Of a stretch of DNA of 6,116 bases, positions 5,835-6,116 are shown one piece after another. Position 1 is the stretch's first letter. Each line of letters opens with the position of its first letter. The translations under genes were made by a program, and so were the position numbers. Origin of the DNA: FW021-bin31 sp036278455 (GTDB lineage: Bacteria; Bacteroidota; Bacteroidia; Chitinophagales; Chitinophagaceae); NCBI GenBank assembly GCA_036278455.1, contig DASULB010000527.1, positions 1 through 6,116 on the forward strand. The letters are read 5' to 3'. The notes beneath the pieces are model-generated. The model saw nothing but the letters and a program-made list of their open reading frames with translations, ran no database searches and was not told where the DNA came from.

Positions 5835-6116
5835 ATGAAAACAATTTCCATCTGCCTGTTACTGCTGACCACGGCTTTATCGTGCAGACATTCCACAGGG
5901 GCCAGGCAGATCAACCCCTATGACTATCAGTCCGTCAAGCGCGTCATCGTCAGGCACGGCGCCATCGCCACCGCCCATCCGCTGGCAAGTGAGATCGGCG
6001 CCATGATCCTCCGTAAGGGGGGCAACGCCGTGGACGCCGTCATCGCCGCTCAGTTAGCCCTGGCGGTGGTGTACCCCGTCGCCGGCAACATTGGTGGCGG
6101 CGGTTTCATGATCATT
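5835..6116 (+). CDS. ggt: Gamma-glutamyltransferase (gamma-glutamyltranspeptidase), N-terminal 94 residues, cut by the window edge
   Basis: Gamma-glutamyltransferases cleave or transfer the gamma-glutamyl group of glutathione and related compounds outside the cytoplasm. They mature by self-cleavage into two subunits; the catalytic Thr lies beyond this window. The frame runs from ATG 5835 to the right edge. The first 17 residues end in LTTALSC, a lipobox-like sequence with C17, so the protein is probably lipid-anchored in the envelope rather than freely periplasmic. Strong family signatures follow: HGAIATAHPLASEIGAMILRKGGNAVDA-type sequence at about 41-67, then AAQLALAVVYPVAGNIGGGG (71-90), which in known enzymes leads into the N-terminal part of the large subunit. 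It is divergently transcribed from the serine hydrolase. Family call is firm; whether the full gene is intact cannot be seen. Confidence 0.93.
   Translation, partial: MKTISICLLLLTTALSCRHSTGARQINPYDYQSVKRVIVRHGAIATAHPLASEIGAMILRKGGNAVDAVIAAQLALAVVYPVAGNIGGGGFMII

Overview
The window reads as a chromosomal segment of a Bacteroidota bacterium, most likely of the Chitinophagaceae type. This is an inference from protein style, not from a marker gene. The evidence is a long exported PIG-L deacetylase of a form common in that phylum, TAnnTTTG promoter elements, poor Shine-Dalgarno sites, and a lipoprotein-type gamma-glutamyltransferase. No rRNA, tRNA, CRISPR array, transposase or phage gene was seen.

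Five genes lie on the minus strand and are read from right to left. First is an exported serine hydrolase of the beta-lactamase/AmpC-like class (5702-4230). Next is a very long exported PIG-L family deacetylase (4087-1610). Two small membrane-protein genes follow that are easily missed by annotation: a 58-residue two-helix protein with a glycine zipper (1541-1365) and a 48-residue single-helix protein (1223-1077). Last is the first 330 residues of a sodium:solute symporter (992-1), cut by the left window edge. On the plus strand, diverging from the serine hydrolase, is the start of a gamma-glutamyltransferase (5835 onward), cut by the right edge.

The stretches without a gene are all short. 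They are 993-1076 (84 nt, with a coding-like frame that ends in an ATGA overlap with the symporter start), 1224-1364 (141 nt, with direct and inverted repeats), 1542-1609 (68 nt, nothing clear), about 4088-4229 (promoter-like box and an inverted repeat) and 5703-5834 (divergent promoter region).

Taken together, the locus combines envelope-located hydrolases that act on amide or amide-like bonds (serine hydrolase, deacetylase, gamma-glutamyltransferase) with a Na+-coupled importer. A reasonable but untested model is salvage or remodelling of an N-acylated or gamma-glutamyl compound outside the inner membrane, followed by uptake of a product by the symporter. One or both small membrane proteins could be accessory subunits of the symporter.
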